Assembly (NCBI GenBank): GCA_024195265.1
Contig: JAJLRJ010000001.1
Location: forward strand, 55,043,202-55,107,201
Source: Dendrophyllia cribrosa
Taxonomy: Eukaryota > Cnidaria > Anthozoa > Scleractinia > Dendrophylliidae
Direction: 5' to 3'
DNA: 64,000 nt
The position numbers and the translations under genes were made by a program. Positions 1-10,980 of this stretch are shown here, piece by piece. Positions within the stretch are counted from its first letter, which is position 1, and each line of letters starts with the position of its first letter. The notes below the pieces were generated by a model. The model had not been told where the DNA came from. It saw nothing but the letters and a program-made list of their open reading frames with translations, and did not search any database.

Positions 1-1320
1 AAAGCGCCGTACTATCACATGGGATCTCCTGCCTTCTGGTCATGCAATAGAATGTTAAGTAGACCTTCCTTCTCTTCTCTATCCCGAGTGGCATCTTTGA
101 CTTTATGTTGTTGAACAAGTGCAATAGTGGCTTGTGTGCTGTCACGATTCTGAATCTAGAATCGCGTTTGCACTTGCTCCACTGTCTGGTTCTACATACA
201 CGTTGATGTCTCCTACTTGGATGAGTGCAGTGTCTTGACTTGCACCCTGCCTTATCTTCTTCACTTAGTGTAGGTGTTGTGCTGTCTGCTGGAGGTACAT
301 GTATTAATCATCTGAGTCACTGCTTGTCTCATGGGTCTTTGGATATGGGATTGTACTGTCTAAGATGATAGACCACCAACTGATACTCTGTCGTGTCAAA
401 TTGAACAACATTTGGGCCGTATTTTACACGGTCTTGCAGCCTGTTTCTATCAACCACACAGGTCTGTCACTTAAAAAACCATAGTAGGCTTCTTACTAAT
501 TTTTCAGTTTTGTTCTCTTCTGCTTCTTCCCTTAATATGCAAATGGTTTATGCCGATGTGATTTCTTAGTACTTGCAGTCGAGGCCTGGAACAAGCTCTT
601 AAAATTACAGGCAAAAAAGTTTGGCCACAGATGGTACGCTCTTTGTGAGACGTGCCCTTTCCAACTGTTTCCTAAATGAGTGAAGATCTGACACACTTTT
701 CCACATGTTCATAATCTTGTCGGCTGTCATCAGCGTGAATAAATTTTCCAACGATCAGAAGAGCATGGACATATCGAGCAGCCATGACATTCTGGGTGCC
801 CTTGTTACACTAGAGGTGATTTACGAATCGCTCAATTAACTACATCATTGACGAGGAACAAGACAGGTTTCAGTCTTGTTAAGCTAAGAGAGAGGAATGT
901 GACTAGTCTCTCGATGTGTTTCTGGCAAGTGCTTTCTGTCATTGGACGTGACTGCTGTTTTAACTTAGAAACAGAATGTTTTCATTGACCTCTGTAATGA
1001 CATCGTTGAATGTGGAGATCTAGTTTTTTCTTTATTAGGAGGATGATGTCAGACTCTCTTCTTCATCACTCTCTGAGCTGGACAAAACTTGTTGGATTCT
1101 GCATGTGTAGACTCGTCTTCACTTGAGCTTTCAGGAGGCTCTGCTATTGGCACAATGGCATGAATCTGGGCAGTGTCACAGGATGTGGTTGATGGAGAAA
1201 TTGAAATCTGTTCTTCTCGTCAGACCATTTTAATTAGCGGCATTGTGGAAGAATCAAGCTAACAATTTTTGCTTTGTCTCTTGACTAAGACCCCTCAAAT
1301 TTTAAGAAACTGCTTTTGGC
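1..1320. repeat. 1.3 kb direct repeat, copy A (window-truncated on the left)
   Basis: The same sequence recurs at 1791-3087 in the same orientation with scattered substitutions. Copy A has about 50 bases (near 841-890) that copy B lacks. Homology fades at about 1320. Read on the minus strand, both copies hold a short protein-like stretch that includes MAARYVHALLIV (about 730-775 here, 2530-2580 in copy B) and, nearer the left of the minus reading, a Ser/Glu-rich stretch. Both are broken by stops. This suggests a decayed multi-copy exon or element rather than a live gene. I do not recognise the family. Confidence 0.85.
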
Positions 1321-1442
1321 GTCTAGGGCTCTTACTATGAAAACAACATACTTCACTAAAGTTTTTACTTATTTGTCGTTCATTTTGTATGTGACTGGTG
1401 ATAAACAAAGAATGTTTAAGTCTCATTAAGCTAGAAGTGAGA

Positions 1443-1660
1443 TCACTCTAAAGCCAGCCAACTGTAGCTTAGCCTTCTTAACATGGTTTTGAATGTCTCC
1501 AGGGCAGTGAAGAAGATTCTCATGCGCGATTTGACAGTTTGCCTGGGGATGCCATTAAACACTTTGTTGCTTACCTCCATAAATGAGTGGTATACCTGGC
1601 CCTCGTCATCCAAAACTTGAAACATTCTTTCGTATGGTTGTTTGCCTTCTCTCGCACATG
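1443..1660 (-). pseudogene. Unrecognised coding-like exon fragment between the two repeat copies
   Basis: An open minus-strand stretch continues upstream of its first Met (1625) to about 1660 and reads CAREGKQPYERMFQVLDDEG and onward, followed by an amphipathic segment with NKVFNGIPRQTV. Composition is protein-like, but no initiation context, partner exon or known domain is visible. It lies between the two 1.3 kb direct repeats, so it may be part of the same repeat unit (period 1790), though copy B has no counterpart. Treat it as a possible gene fragment of unknown function. Confidence 0.3.
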
Positions 1661-1790
1661 TAAGAGAGGAACTTCTATTTATCGTGTAGTAATAGGGAAA
1701 AAATGATGCCCAATAATTGAATAATTAAACGAGACTTACTTGTAATTTTAAGCATGATTGAGATTCTAGTATGTCTTGCAATGACTTGCA

Positions 1791-3087
1791 AAAGCGCCGT
1801 ACTATCACATGGGATCTCCCGCCTTCTGGTCATGCAATAGAATGTTAAGTAGACCTTCCTTCTCGTCTCTATCCTGAGTGGCATCTTTTATTTTATGTTG
1901 TCTAACAAGTGCAATAGTGGCTTGTGTGCTGTCACGGTTCTGAATCTAGAATCACGTTTGCACTTGCTCCACTGTCTGGTTCTACATACACATTGATGTC
2001 TCCTACTTGGATGAGTGCAGTGTCTTGACTTGCACCCGGCCTTATCTTCTTCACTTAGTGTAGGTGTTGTGCTGACTGCTGGAGGTACATGTATTTATCA
2101 TCTGAGTCACTGCTTGTCTCATGGGTCTTTGGATATGGGATTGTACTGTCTGAGATGATAGACCACGAACTGATACTCTGCCGTGTCAAATTGAACAACA
2201 TTTGGGCCGTATTTTACACGGTCTTGCAGCCTGTTTCTATCAACCACACATGTCTGTCACTTGAAAAACCATAGTAGGCTTCTTACTAATTTTTCGGTTT
2301 TGTTCTCTTCTGCTTCTTCCTTTAATTTGCAAATGGTTTATGCAGATGTGATTTCTTAGTACATGCAGTCGAGGCCTGGAACAAGCTCTTAAAATTACAG
2401 GCAAAAAAGTTTGGCCACAGATGGTACGCTCTTTGTGAGACGTGCCCTTTCCAACTGTTTCCTAAATGAGTGAAGATCTGACACACTTTTCCACATGTTC
2501 ATAATCTTGTCGGCTGTCATTAGCGTGAATAAATTTTGCAACGATCAGAAGAGCATGGACATATCGAGCAGCCATGACATTCTGGGTGCCCTTGTTACTC
2601 TAGAGGTGATTTACGAATCGCTCAATTAACATCAGAGAGGAATGTGACTAGCCTCTCGATCTGTTTCTGGCAAGTGCTTTCTGTCATTGGATGTGACTTC
2701 CGTTTTAACTCGGAAACATAGAATGTTTTCATTGACCTCTGTAATGACATCGTTGAATATGGAGATCTAGTTTTCTTTTCTTTATTAGGAGGATGATGTC
2801 AGACTCTCTTCTTCATCACTCTGAGCTGGACAATACTTCTTGTTTGAATTTTACATGTGTCAACTCGTCTTCACTTGAGCTTTCAGGAGGCTCTGCTATT
2901 GGTGAAATGGCATGAATCTGGGAGCTTCCCGTTGTGGTCTCGCAGGATGTGGTTGATGGAGAAATTTGAAGCTGTTATTCTCGTCAGACCATTTTGATTT
3001 AGTGGCATTGCCAAAGAACCAAGCTGGCAATTTTTGCTTTGTCTCTTGACTAAGACCCCTCAAATTTTAAGAAACTGCTTTTGGCCT
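1791..3087. repeat. 1.3 kb direct repeat, copy B
   Basis: Second copy of the sequence at 1-1320, offset by 1790 bases. It has single-base changes and a deletion around 2630 relative to copy A. The right boundary is where both copies share the AAATTTTAAGAAACTGC segment and then diverge. Confidence 0.85.
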
Positions 3088-3828
3088 CTGAAATTTTAAG
3101 ATCCAGAAAAAATGAACGGAATGCAAGAAAATAATATTGCTAAGCATTATTATTCAATTTGAAGCTTATATTAAGTTCACAGCACATGTAAGCTAATATT
3201 TTGTATTTAAACAGCAAAACCTGCATAACAACAACAACAACAAAAAGTCTTTATCTGCATTTCTGTGTTAAAATTGAAATAAGTGTTAACTGTTGATCAA
3301 GCTATTTAAGCTCAAAATTGTCCTACAATAAATCGCATCAGAAAATTCAACATCATAAATTCCTTCTACTGAAACTGAGAAATTGTGACGTTTTGATTGA
3401 ATGAAGACATTTCATTGCCTCTTTTGCTAAAACCGTTTTGTAAATTTGGCCAAATTCGAATTAAAAGAACCGCCTATCTCTTGCTTGGGGAAGGAATTTA
3501 AAGATAGCGTCAAAACACACGGAAAATTACCAGGCAATCTAGTTCTTCCAATGTCACTTTTCGTAATTTTGTGTGCCATCTGTTGCAGAAAACTCAGAGC
3601 AGTTCGCATTTTTTAATCTTTGAAGGTGACCATAATGCTGAATAATACCGCCATGTTTTTCATATTGTCGAGGGTTGTTCTTCGTTTTCATTGATTCTAA
3701 AACAATATCCTTTGTCCCCTTGAACCGTAAACAATGGCAATGTCGTTCGTTGTTAGGTGGTGTTACTAGAGATCTTAGTGACAAATGCCCATCTATAGCA
3801 GATACTTATCCTGCAAATAGCCTGGCCT
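3088..3828. other. AT-rich spacer, no gene seen
   Basis: No supportable ORF. Contains a short CAACAACAACAA run near 3231. Short minus-strand ORFs at 3427-3784 have no recognisable domain and no shared frame. Confidence 0.6.
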
Positions 3829-4100
3829 AGGGATCACATGCCCAAAAGAGGCTTAAGTTGCTTGTATCACAGTCCTAACAGGCTCGTATGCACATGCGTG
3901 TGTATGCATGTGTATGTATGTACATGTAACTTATGATGTGCATTTTAAATCTTTTGAATTACTGTACTGTTCTTGAAAGTAAATTTTATGATTAATACTT
4001 TAAAACTGAGGCACTATAAACCCGTAAGAAAGACAAAACCAACCCCTCACTCACCTTTATGGAATAGGAATTAATAAGGATTAAAGATTATATTAATAAA
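3829..4100. repeat. Direct repeat of about 265 bp, copy 1
   Basis: Begins GGGATCACATGCCC and ends at the GGAATTAATAAGGAT segment. The same order of motifs recurs at 4933-5197. Copy 1 carries an expanded TGTATGCATGTGTATG run. Non-coding as far as I can see. Confidence 0.8.
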
Positions 4101-4932
4101 AATAGAACCACAATATATGCTTCTTAATTGATTGATCATTTTCGTAAGATTCTTACAGAGGAGTGTGAAATAACTGCTTTCAAAGGATTGACATCAGTAT
4201 ATTTCTGTTTGGTGTTAAACACACTCTTAAACATTCCCATTTAACAGTTTAGCTGTCATGTACTGGTTTGGCACATCATGTACTGGTTTTTGTTCTCCTT
4301 AATACATTGTCAAGTTGAAGTAAGAACACTGTTGGAGTAAGTACACAGTTTGTAGAAGGTGCACCATTCCCTAATCCTACAAAGAAGCACTGATGCTGTT
4401 AAATTTGGTTCATGAGGCCACTGGTAGAAGTCAAACGATCCAAATATGTCTGCCAGTGGGGGATTGACTAAAGTGCAGAATTGCACTAACATGATGTGTT
4501 CCAATTCTGGTCAGATTGCAGGTGGCCTCTGTTTTCCGTTGGATTCTCAGGATATTTGCAGTTTTTTGGTCCATGCCATCATTAAGGACTGTCAAGTATT
4601 TTTCAAGAAACCTTCTTGCCTTTTACCTATGTAGGTAGTAAATTCTGATCAAAAAGGAATATAGATTTAATGTATTTCCGTAAATATTTTCAACATGAGC
4701 TGATTCAGTGTGTACGAAGGAAGTATGGAATTAGCCAGGCCTACCCTAGTAAAAATATACCCGGAATTCTGACGGAATACCGTTGGAATTCTGCCCCGGA
4801 CTTGCCCGGAATTCCAGGTGGATTCCAGGCCATCAACTCTTATTACTTGCTTAGTTCCCTTGCAAATTACGATAAGGATTAAGAGTACGGAAATCGCCAT
4901 TCGATCCATCTTCTACGTCTTTTTTTACTAGG
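4101..4932. other. Spacer between the 265-bp repeats
   Basis: No gene recognised. At 4760-4835 there is a cluster of short CCGGAATTC/GGAATTCC-type palindromic units. The ORFs here overlap on opposite strands and show no domain. Confidence 0.5.
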
Positions 4933-5197
4933 CAGGGATCACATGCCCAGAAGAGGCTTAAGTTACTTGTATTACGGACCTCACACAGACCTCACAGGCG
5001 CTTGTTTGTGTGTATGCATGTACATGTAACTAATGATGTGCATTTTAAACGTTTTCAGAATAACTGTACTGTTCTTGAAAGTACATTTTTTGATTAATAC
5101 TTAAAAACTGAGGCACTATAAACCCATAAGAAAAGACAAAACCAACCCCCCGCCCACCTTTATGAAAAAGGAATTAATAAGGATCAAAGATCATCTT
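4933..5197. repeat. Direct repeat of about 265 bp, copy 2
   Basis: Counterpart of 3829-4100, roughly 85% similar by eye. It has a local ACCTCACACAG duplication near 4980 that copy 1 lacks. Confidence 0.8.
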
Positions 5198-5359
5198 TAA
5201 AAAAACATTAATGATGTGGTTCTATTTTTTTTCCAGTTTAAAAACATGGACCAAAGCCTCGATAGTTAAGCACTTGCCAACACTCATGAACAGTTGTTGA
5301 CAGTCCTCGTAGTGTTTGACATCAACAAAAACATTGTGTCATTGTAACTTCTCCCAGAA

Positions 5360-5575
5360 ATATCTGAGTACTGATCTGTTTGAGAGGGATACAATTAAGC
5401 TATGGTGGTAAAGGAAAGTGAAGTGGAAAGCACAATTCCTCGATTTGTGTGAAAAAACGGCAGCAATGAAGCAAGGCAAATTGGATGATTCTATCAAAGA
5501 CTTCAAGAAGCTAATCAAGGATAAACTGCAAACAAATGAAGGGAAGTTGCCAGACCCCAAAACGTTAAGTTCTTC
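5360..5575 (+). pseudogene. Fragment of a repeated SWIM-associated gene
   Basis: Encodes FLDLCEKTAAMKQGKLDD followed by SIKDFKKLIKDKLQTNEG and KLPDPKTLSS. The minus strand at 13,375-13,560 carries the same run with a few substitutions. A 5-base insertion near 5420 breaks the frame that continues from upstream (GAGAGGGATACAATTAAGC is shared by both copies). In the 13 kb copy this exon lies just before a SWIM-type zinc-finger motif, so I infer a piece of the same multi-copy SWIM gene, probably transposon-derived. The predicted segment is Lys-rich and helical. No start or end is preserved. Confidence 0.6.
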
Positions 5576-5759
5576 GCAGGGAACCTTTCTTCCTTACAGA
5601 TAGATTTTTTTGTACAGCTCCTTAAACACAAGCTGCAAATAAAACAAGTTGGATGAATTTCTAGCAATGAGCGTATATAATTTGTACTTTTGAAATGTGA
5701 ATGACTCTTGGTATATTTCAAAAGTACAATATATGTGTTCCTTTTTCATACATGTTACT

Positions 5760-6120
5760 CCAACCTCCTACCTAGGATCTCTCCTTTTCCTGGACAGGAC
5801 AGGAAGAGGTGACTTTCTAAACAAAAAGGTTGGGAAATACCGACACAACAGACTGCAATCGGCGACAAAATTGTTGAGACACTGGTTTACAAGGGTGTAT
5901 TTTTGGAAAATATTGCACCCCATGTCCCCACCCCCTCCCCCCAACCAAAGTTGTGTTTGTGGTTGCCCGCAGACTTCCTGACCTGGGTACAACATTGGAT
6001 GGGGGGATGGAGATATGTTTTGCGAGAAAGTTATTGTATGAGTTTAAAAAAAAACGGAGAAAAAGTCCTTTTGAGACAGTGCTGATTGTGGGTGCTCATT
6101 TCTGCTGGATGCTGACAAGG
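5760..6120. other. Low-complexity spacer
   Basis: C-rich patch (CCCCACCCCCTCCCCCC near 5926) and A-run (6047-6063). No gene supported. Confidence 0.5.
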
Positions 6121-6121
6121 A

Positions 6122-6770
6122 GAATACACAACTTTCATAATGGCGGACAACGTGCAAGGCCTGGGGCGAGCTGCATGGAAACGAGGTCAGTCGGTCCAAA
6201 GCATTGCATCGCTATATCGATAAGATGGCGTTTTCTATGGCTTCGAGTTATTCAATTGCAATTATTCTTACTGAGAATGATATTCCTGGTGCTAGTCAAA
6301 AGGGTTAACGACTACTGACATCAAAACGGGCAAAGATAAGGAGGTCATGGATCCAGATCCACACAAAATATACAGCCGCAGGAAAGAAAAGCAAAACACA
6401 AGTACTGATCTTAGCAACGATGGTGGAGAATCGAAAGAGTTTCCTAGCACTGGTTGGGGATCTTTGCTAGAGAAAATGCCAATGTTCACGAAGGTGGAAA
6501 TGAATAGTTTTGCGATGGAAGTCTGGAAAAGCTATCGCCTACAAAGACCACCACACTGTTCCAACGGGTTTAATAAAGGCCAGACGTTTTCTAGATGACG
6601 AATAGATTGAATAGATCAAATAGATTGAATACGCTAGTGATTCGAAGCACTTTTTTCAAAGGCAAGTGTCATCATAGTTTCAGAATGAACCCCCACATAA
6701 TCTGAAAATTTGCCTATGTATTGTGACTGGAGAGGTTAAGAGCTCCTGCCTGTAAATATCAAGAATCCGG
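6122..6770 (+). pseudogene. Decayed ISL2EU-type SAP/SWIM/YqaJ gene with a remnant left terminus
   Basis: The sequence parallels the better-preserved gene at 16,404. A terminus-like stretch (ATACAC then CATAATGGCGGAC, 6125-6150) resembles the inverted repeat at 16,314. Next comes LTENDIPGAS, matching LTESDIPGAS at 16.45 kb. After a deletion of the SAP core, VMDPDPHKIYSRR and PSTGWGSLLEKMPMFTK match DPDPNKIYTK and PTTGWGKALEKLPLFTK. From 6600 the frame is interrupted, but ICLCIVTGEV (6705-6735) still matches the segment just upstream of the SWIM finger. The SWIM cysteines and whole YqaJ nuclease are missing. It is a dead, internally deleted relative, too divergent to be a recent copy. Confidence 0.75.
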
Positions 6771-7850
6771 CGACAAAACCGAAATTTTATAATTCGTTTT
6801 ATTTCACCCAAAAGACCGCCTGGGTGAACTGTTTTCAAAAATCTCATTTAAAAGTTGCACCGCTTTTTTGTTTTTACGAGAAAAAAAAAGTTCAAGATAC
6901 GGCTAGAAGGTTAACCCCCCGGAAAAACGATGAAAAATCGTGCAACTTCAGCAAGTCTGTACGCAACAACGAAAAGCTTTCCCGGTTTACCATTTGCTGA
7001 CTTAGTAAACAATCATTTAATCTTCCCTAAAATGTAAAATACATGTAATTTTTTTAAATTTTAAGTCTGCTTATTGACCCGTCGAAAATTATGAACTTCG
7101 GGTGTTCTTGCTCGAGGTAAAAATTGGGTCATGTTCAGGGTATTTTCAACAAATTCCAAAGTGGCCTGCTTAACAGCTGTACTTGTCACGCAAGAAATTA
7201 TCGTTTGAATATAACACCTAGTACATGTCTTTCTGAATGAAACGACACGTCAAGTCTGAGCTTTATCTTTGTGGTACAAAGTCTCAAAATGTCTTTTTTG
7301 GCCCGCAAAAAGTGATGTGTCCAGAGCAAAAAACATCGAGGCTATTTTCACCAATTACGTATGTGTCTTCGCTAAATGGCTGTCGCGTAAAAGACAGCAA
7401 ACTCTCATAAAACCACGGTTCGAAATCACGTTATTCATAAACTTGCTCAGAAATCGGACAATCTCCTTTTTCTTACAACTATTATTTCCAGAGCTTGTGT
7501 TTGGTTGTTTTTGGTAGCATTTCATCATCTTAAAATCGCTCAATATTGCACAAACAAGAAGCTCCGACTACGATAAACAACCGATAAAAAGCACCGTTCA
7601 ACCGCTGATCGAGCAGCAAGGTAAATACCTAATAACAACTTAAAATCGCCTTACCTGACACCATTGCTCTCTTGTTCTTCTAAGGATCCGATACCTGTAG
7701 TTTCCGAGCGGGATATTTAATAAATAACTCTCTTTTTTAGCATTTCCCGCAAATACATGATGTTTTACGTGCTGTGACATCGCATCAATAAATAGCATAA
7801 ATCAAGCAATGAAATTTGATGCACCTAAAAAGATAACGTGACACAGACAT
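6771..7850. other. Spacer, no gene seen
   Basis: AT-rich with no recognised domain. A pair of overlapping opposite-strand ORFs at 7269-7543 have no supporting features. The span lies between the YqaJ relic (6.1-6.8 kb) and the transposase relic (8.2-8.6 kb), so it may be internal to an old ISL2EU copy. Confidence 0.4.
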
Positions 7851-7852
7851 TG

Positions 7853-8068
7853 TCACCGCTTAAAATAGCCTTGCAAACGCAAGGTGAAAAGCACTTGTTC
7901 CAAGCCACCGCTGTTGAAGTTGAAATCAAGATGGCGTCCTCCACGATTAAAGCAGACGAGAAACTGGCAGAGAGTGTGAGGAAATATCCTGTGCCGTTCC
8001 TTTAGCAGCCGATATGCGAGAATCAGAAAAACCATACCTGCTGCCAAAAACTCAGCGTTGTCCGCCAT
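7853..8068 (-). pseudogene. Candidate first exon with hydrophobic N-terminus, possibly Harbinger-derived
   Basis: Starting at 8068 the minus strand reads MADNAEFLAAGMVFLILAYR, with a good start context (AAGATGG), then a basic, hydrophobic stretch and a stop at 7853. It sits just inside a terminus-like stretch (8090-8188) whose outer edge reads GGCCTGGTTCACATGTGCG on the minus strand next to a TTAAG sequence. That is typical of PIF/Harbinger MITE ends with T-A-rich target sites. I infer a remnant of a Harbinger-type element carrying an N-terminal exon. No catalytic domain is visible. Confidence 0.35.
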
Positions 8069-8094
8069 CTTGGAAGATAACTTCAACTGCGCCT

Positions 8095-8188
8095 GCGTAT
8101 TTTACGTTCCTTGCGTTTGCATTCCATGTGTGAACGTCGCTTGCGTTTGCGCTTGCATTTGCATTTGCGTCGCACATGTGAACCAGGC
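8095..8188. repeat. GCAAATGC/GCAAACGC hexamer-like terminal array of a DNA transposon
   Basis: On the minus strand short units GCGCAAAC, GCAAATGC and ACGTTCACACATG repeat back to back and end at GGCCTGGTTCACATGTG beside TTAAG (8189). The array interrupts the coiled-coil part of the THAP transposase relic, which continues at 8190 and beyond, so the element inserted into that older relic. I could not find the opposite terminus. Confidence 0.45.
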
Positions 8189-8189
8189 C

Positions 8190-8600
8190 TTAAGTTCCTT
8201 AATTTCCTGTTCCATTTCTTGAATCCTTTTATCATTGTTATTAATTTCTGTCAAGTATACTTTGTGGTCAGTTACTTCTGTTTGCATTTCTCTGTCTTAA
8301 GTTGTTGAGCCACTGTTCAATTCAAGATCTGAAACATTCGCTGGTAATTCATTTGCTGGTTCTTCTGGAAGCACGGCTGAAATATTTAAGTTACTAGCCG
8401 CACTGCTTGAAGCTGCTGAAACATTGAAGTTTCTCGCTGTCGGCTCCTTTCTCTTGCGAGGCGATGTTCGAATCCACAGAAACACTGAAGGCACAACTCC
8501 ATCTTTAATTTCATATTTTTCACCGAGAGTTTTCCTGTCACCCGGTTTCTCTGAAGTACCTTCCTTCTTCTCTTCTTATTACGTGTAGCCACCTTTTTAT
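8190..8600 (-). pseudogene. Relic of a THAP-type ISL2EU transposase (N-terminal part)
   Basis: Minus strand reads VVPSVFLWIRTSPRKRKEP (8505-8450), matching AVPSVFEWKRSSPWKRPPP in the transposase at 26.5 kb. It is followed by a Ser/Ala/Glu-rich linker and a coiled-coil-like stretch (NNNDKRIQEMEQEIKELK, about 8245-8195), where the intact gene also has a coiled coil. The THAP zinc ligands and DDE domain are absent. With the plus-strand YqaJ relic at 6.1-6.8 kb it has the same convergent arrangement as the 16-27 kb element, so both may descend from one old insertion. Confidence 0.6.
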
Positions 8601-8925
8601 CTCGTTAATGCGCTTGCGCGTAAACGAGATGTATGATTCACTACGAAAAAAAGGGGCAAAAGTTGTTAACAAAGGTTCTTTGTTTAGTTTTGTTAACATT
8701 TGTCCGGTGGGGTTACTTATTTCTTTTTTATAGAAGCTATATTAGGGCACCGAGGATATGGCTGGTTAAACAGGTTAGGATTTCAAGAAGTGCGTCACAT
8801 ACCGCCACTAAAATTTTTGAGGGGCACCCCCGGACCTATTGGTAATTTCCCTAGGGTATTGAATTGTCATGAACTTGTTATGTCTTGCGTTATGTTACCA
8901 CAAAGGTATTACAGTTCTTAGAGCT

Positions 8926-9230
8926 ATGACCTCACCACAAGGGTATTACAGTTCTTATTTACAGTGATTTGCGTGAGTTGCGCTTTGACATTTTTCGCGT
9001 ACAGTTCTTATTTACAGTGATTTGGGTGAGTTGCGCTTTGACATTTTCCGCGCTCGACGAAGCTAAGAAATTTCACCCTGTATCTTTGTTTGCATTTTGA
9101 GGTTTATAGCTGACATTTTCCGTGCTCGACGAAGCTAAGAAATTTCACCTTGTATGTTTGTCCGCTTTCTGAGGTTTATACGCGGGTTTATAGCAGAGTT
9201 GTTTTACAAATGTTTTAAAGCTATGACCTC
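8926..9230. repeat. Local direct duplications
   Basis: ACAGTTCTTATTTACAGTGA (with GTGAGTTGCGCTTTGACATTT) appears at about 8950 and 9001. A second unit, ACATTTTCCGYGCTCGACGA then AAGCTAAGAAATTTCACC, appears at about 9040 and 9113. No gene. Confidence 0.75.
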
Positions 9231-9329
9231 ATCGCCTGACAGATTGTTTCTTATCTTGGATTTATTGTTTTTGTGGTTTTAAGCACTTAAATAGAAAATT
9301 GATAGAAAATTCTAGAAATTGGCAGGATT

Positions 9330-9600
9330 AATGTTCTGCGATACCTTGTCTACTCGGGAAGATTAACTGCGAGGAGCGATTTTTGAAGTCGCTTAGCGAG
9401 TGACAAGTGGAAATGTCGTGAAAAGAAAAATTGTCAGGAATGTTCTGCGATACGTTGTGTACCCGGGATGACTAACCCTGAAGAGCGATTTTTCAAGTCG
9501 TTAGCTAGTTACAACCGGAAATGTTCGTGAAAAGAAAAATTGTGAGGAATGTTCTGTGATACGTTGTGTACTCGGGATGACTAACCGTGAAAAGCAAAAG
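9330..9600. repeat. 109-bp tandem repeat, about 2.5 units
   Basis: Units start at about 9330, 9439 and 9549 with AATGTTCTGYGATACSTTGT. The first two continue through GAGCGATTTTT and AAAAGAAAAATTGT; the third is truncated after about 50 bases. Confidence 0.85.
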
Positions 9601-9828
9601 AGTTGGTTTTCCAATTTGCTTAAAGTTAAGCGAGTCAGCTTAATTGAGTTAAACTCTAGTTAAATTTAAGCCACCAAAGCAGGTAGCTTAAGCGAGTCGG
9701 CAATTAATTTTAGACAATAAGAAGCAACTTGTGGTCATTTATCTGACAAGGCTGTCAAATCGGAAATAAAATACGCGTTCTATTTTCATGCGTCGCTCGT
9801 GAAGGGGCCTAATTTGATTGTATTATAC

Positions 9829-10145
9829 AATGGATTTGCTTTTCTGCAAAATTAACGTTAATGTCCCTTTTCAGTAGTCATTGGAATACTGAATCATTCC
9901 TATTACGGTTTGATTATTAAAGAGAAATTTCAATTTTGAATGGTTATTAAATGTTGAGGTGTCATGATTATGCAATAGTATGCAAGAGAGGTGAGATTTT
10001 GCGTATTCAGCTAACTAAAAATGTTCCCGTTTGATTGTGCAAGAGTATGGATTTGGCTTTTGTTCTATTTTGGAACACTGAATCATTGCCATTGCGGTTT
10101 GATTATGCAATAGTATGCAAAAGATGTAATAATTTTGCTGATTTA
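9829..10145. repeat. Two diverged direct repeats, period about 190-220 bp
   Basis: Shared motifs in order: TGGATTTG(G)CTTTT, GGAAYACTGAATCATT, GGTTTGATTAT and ATGCAATAGTATGCAA. The GGAAYACTG motif is at 9882 and 10,072. Confidence 0.65.
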
Positions 10146-10605
10146 GTTAACAAAAGTTTATCAAGCAAGCATTATAAGCGATTTCAGCGTGTTGATTTTT
10201 TTTAAAGGAAAAATATTGGCACTATATGGGAGCTAATTGACAAAACAAACAAAAAGACAATGTATTATTTTAGCGGCAAGCAAGACAGAGAAAACGTTCT
10301 CCGCTTATAAAAAGAAGAGGAATATCAATCAGTCGGTGTGTTATTCCCATCACATTCAAATCATGAAGCGGACAAGACAGATACCTTAGAGTGCTCAACG
10401 TAGCTTTATCGCATTGAAATCCTGACGCAAGAGAGTTGCCTTAGAGTGCTCGACGTAGCTCAATTAGCAAAGAATATAGCAGACTTAAAGCAAGAAAATA
10501 TATATGGAAATCTATTATTTCGTAAAACAAAATTATCAATTGTTTATAATGGTTGCTTTTGATGCTTCAGGCGGCACACACCTACCCTTAATTGTCGGGA
10601 GTACT
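10146..10605. other. Spacer, no gene seen
   Basis: Contains a near-duplicate CCTTAGAGTGCTC(A/G)ACGTAGCT at about 10,384 and 10,440. Nothing coding is supported. Confidence 0.5.
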
Positions 10606-10626
10606 CCCCCCCCCCCCCCCCCCCCC
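10606..10626. repeat. Poly-C tract of 21 bases
   Basis: Uninterrupted C run; length is prone to sequencing error and could form a G-quadruplex on the other strand. Related runs are G17 at 11,857-11,873 and G12 at 12,085-12,096. Confidence 0.95.
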
Positions 10627-10808
10627 AGAATATGTATCAACAATTCACTTCCAAAAACACGCTTTTTCCAATTCTATATTACCTTAGGTTATTGCATATT
10701 CACTGCCTTCCTAAATTTTAGACTTGCCAAAAGTGTACTGCGAAGCCCACAAGAGAGTTACGAAACTACGAAAGCTACTATGCTATCCATTTGAGTGAGT
10801 GAGTAAGT

Positions 10809-10849
<41 letters not shown>

Positions 10850-10898
10850 GCCGATTTTGACCCGATATTCCCTGATCTTAACTCCTTTTTTGTTTTGG

Positions 10899-10980
10899 AA
10901 CCTCGTTGGTTGTTCAACGTTTGTCGAGAATAGCTTCGCAACCTCGTCGGTTGTTCAACGTTTGTCGAGGATAGCTTCGA
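10899..10980. repeat. Two tandem 41-bp units
   Basis: Unit AACCTCGTTGGTTGTTCAAC plus CGTTTGTCGAGAATAGCTTCG begins at 10,899 and repeats at 10,940 with two changes. Just upstream (10,793-10,820) is a GTGA/GAGT microsatellite. Confidence 0.9.

Noticed and set aside
4667..4909. Overlapping ORFs on both strands
   Set aside because: Built from GGAATTCC-type short repeats; no domain or splice context.
3829..5197. LTR retrotransposon with 265-bp LTRs
   Set aside because: No TG...CA ends, primer site or coding domain between the repeats.
10504..10794. 96-codon ORF with a Pro run
   Set aside because: Its open frame comes from the poly-C tract; no domain.
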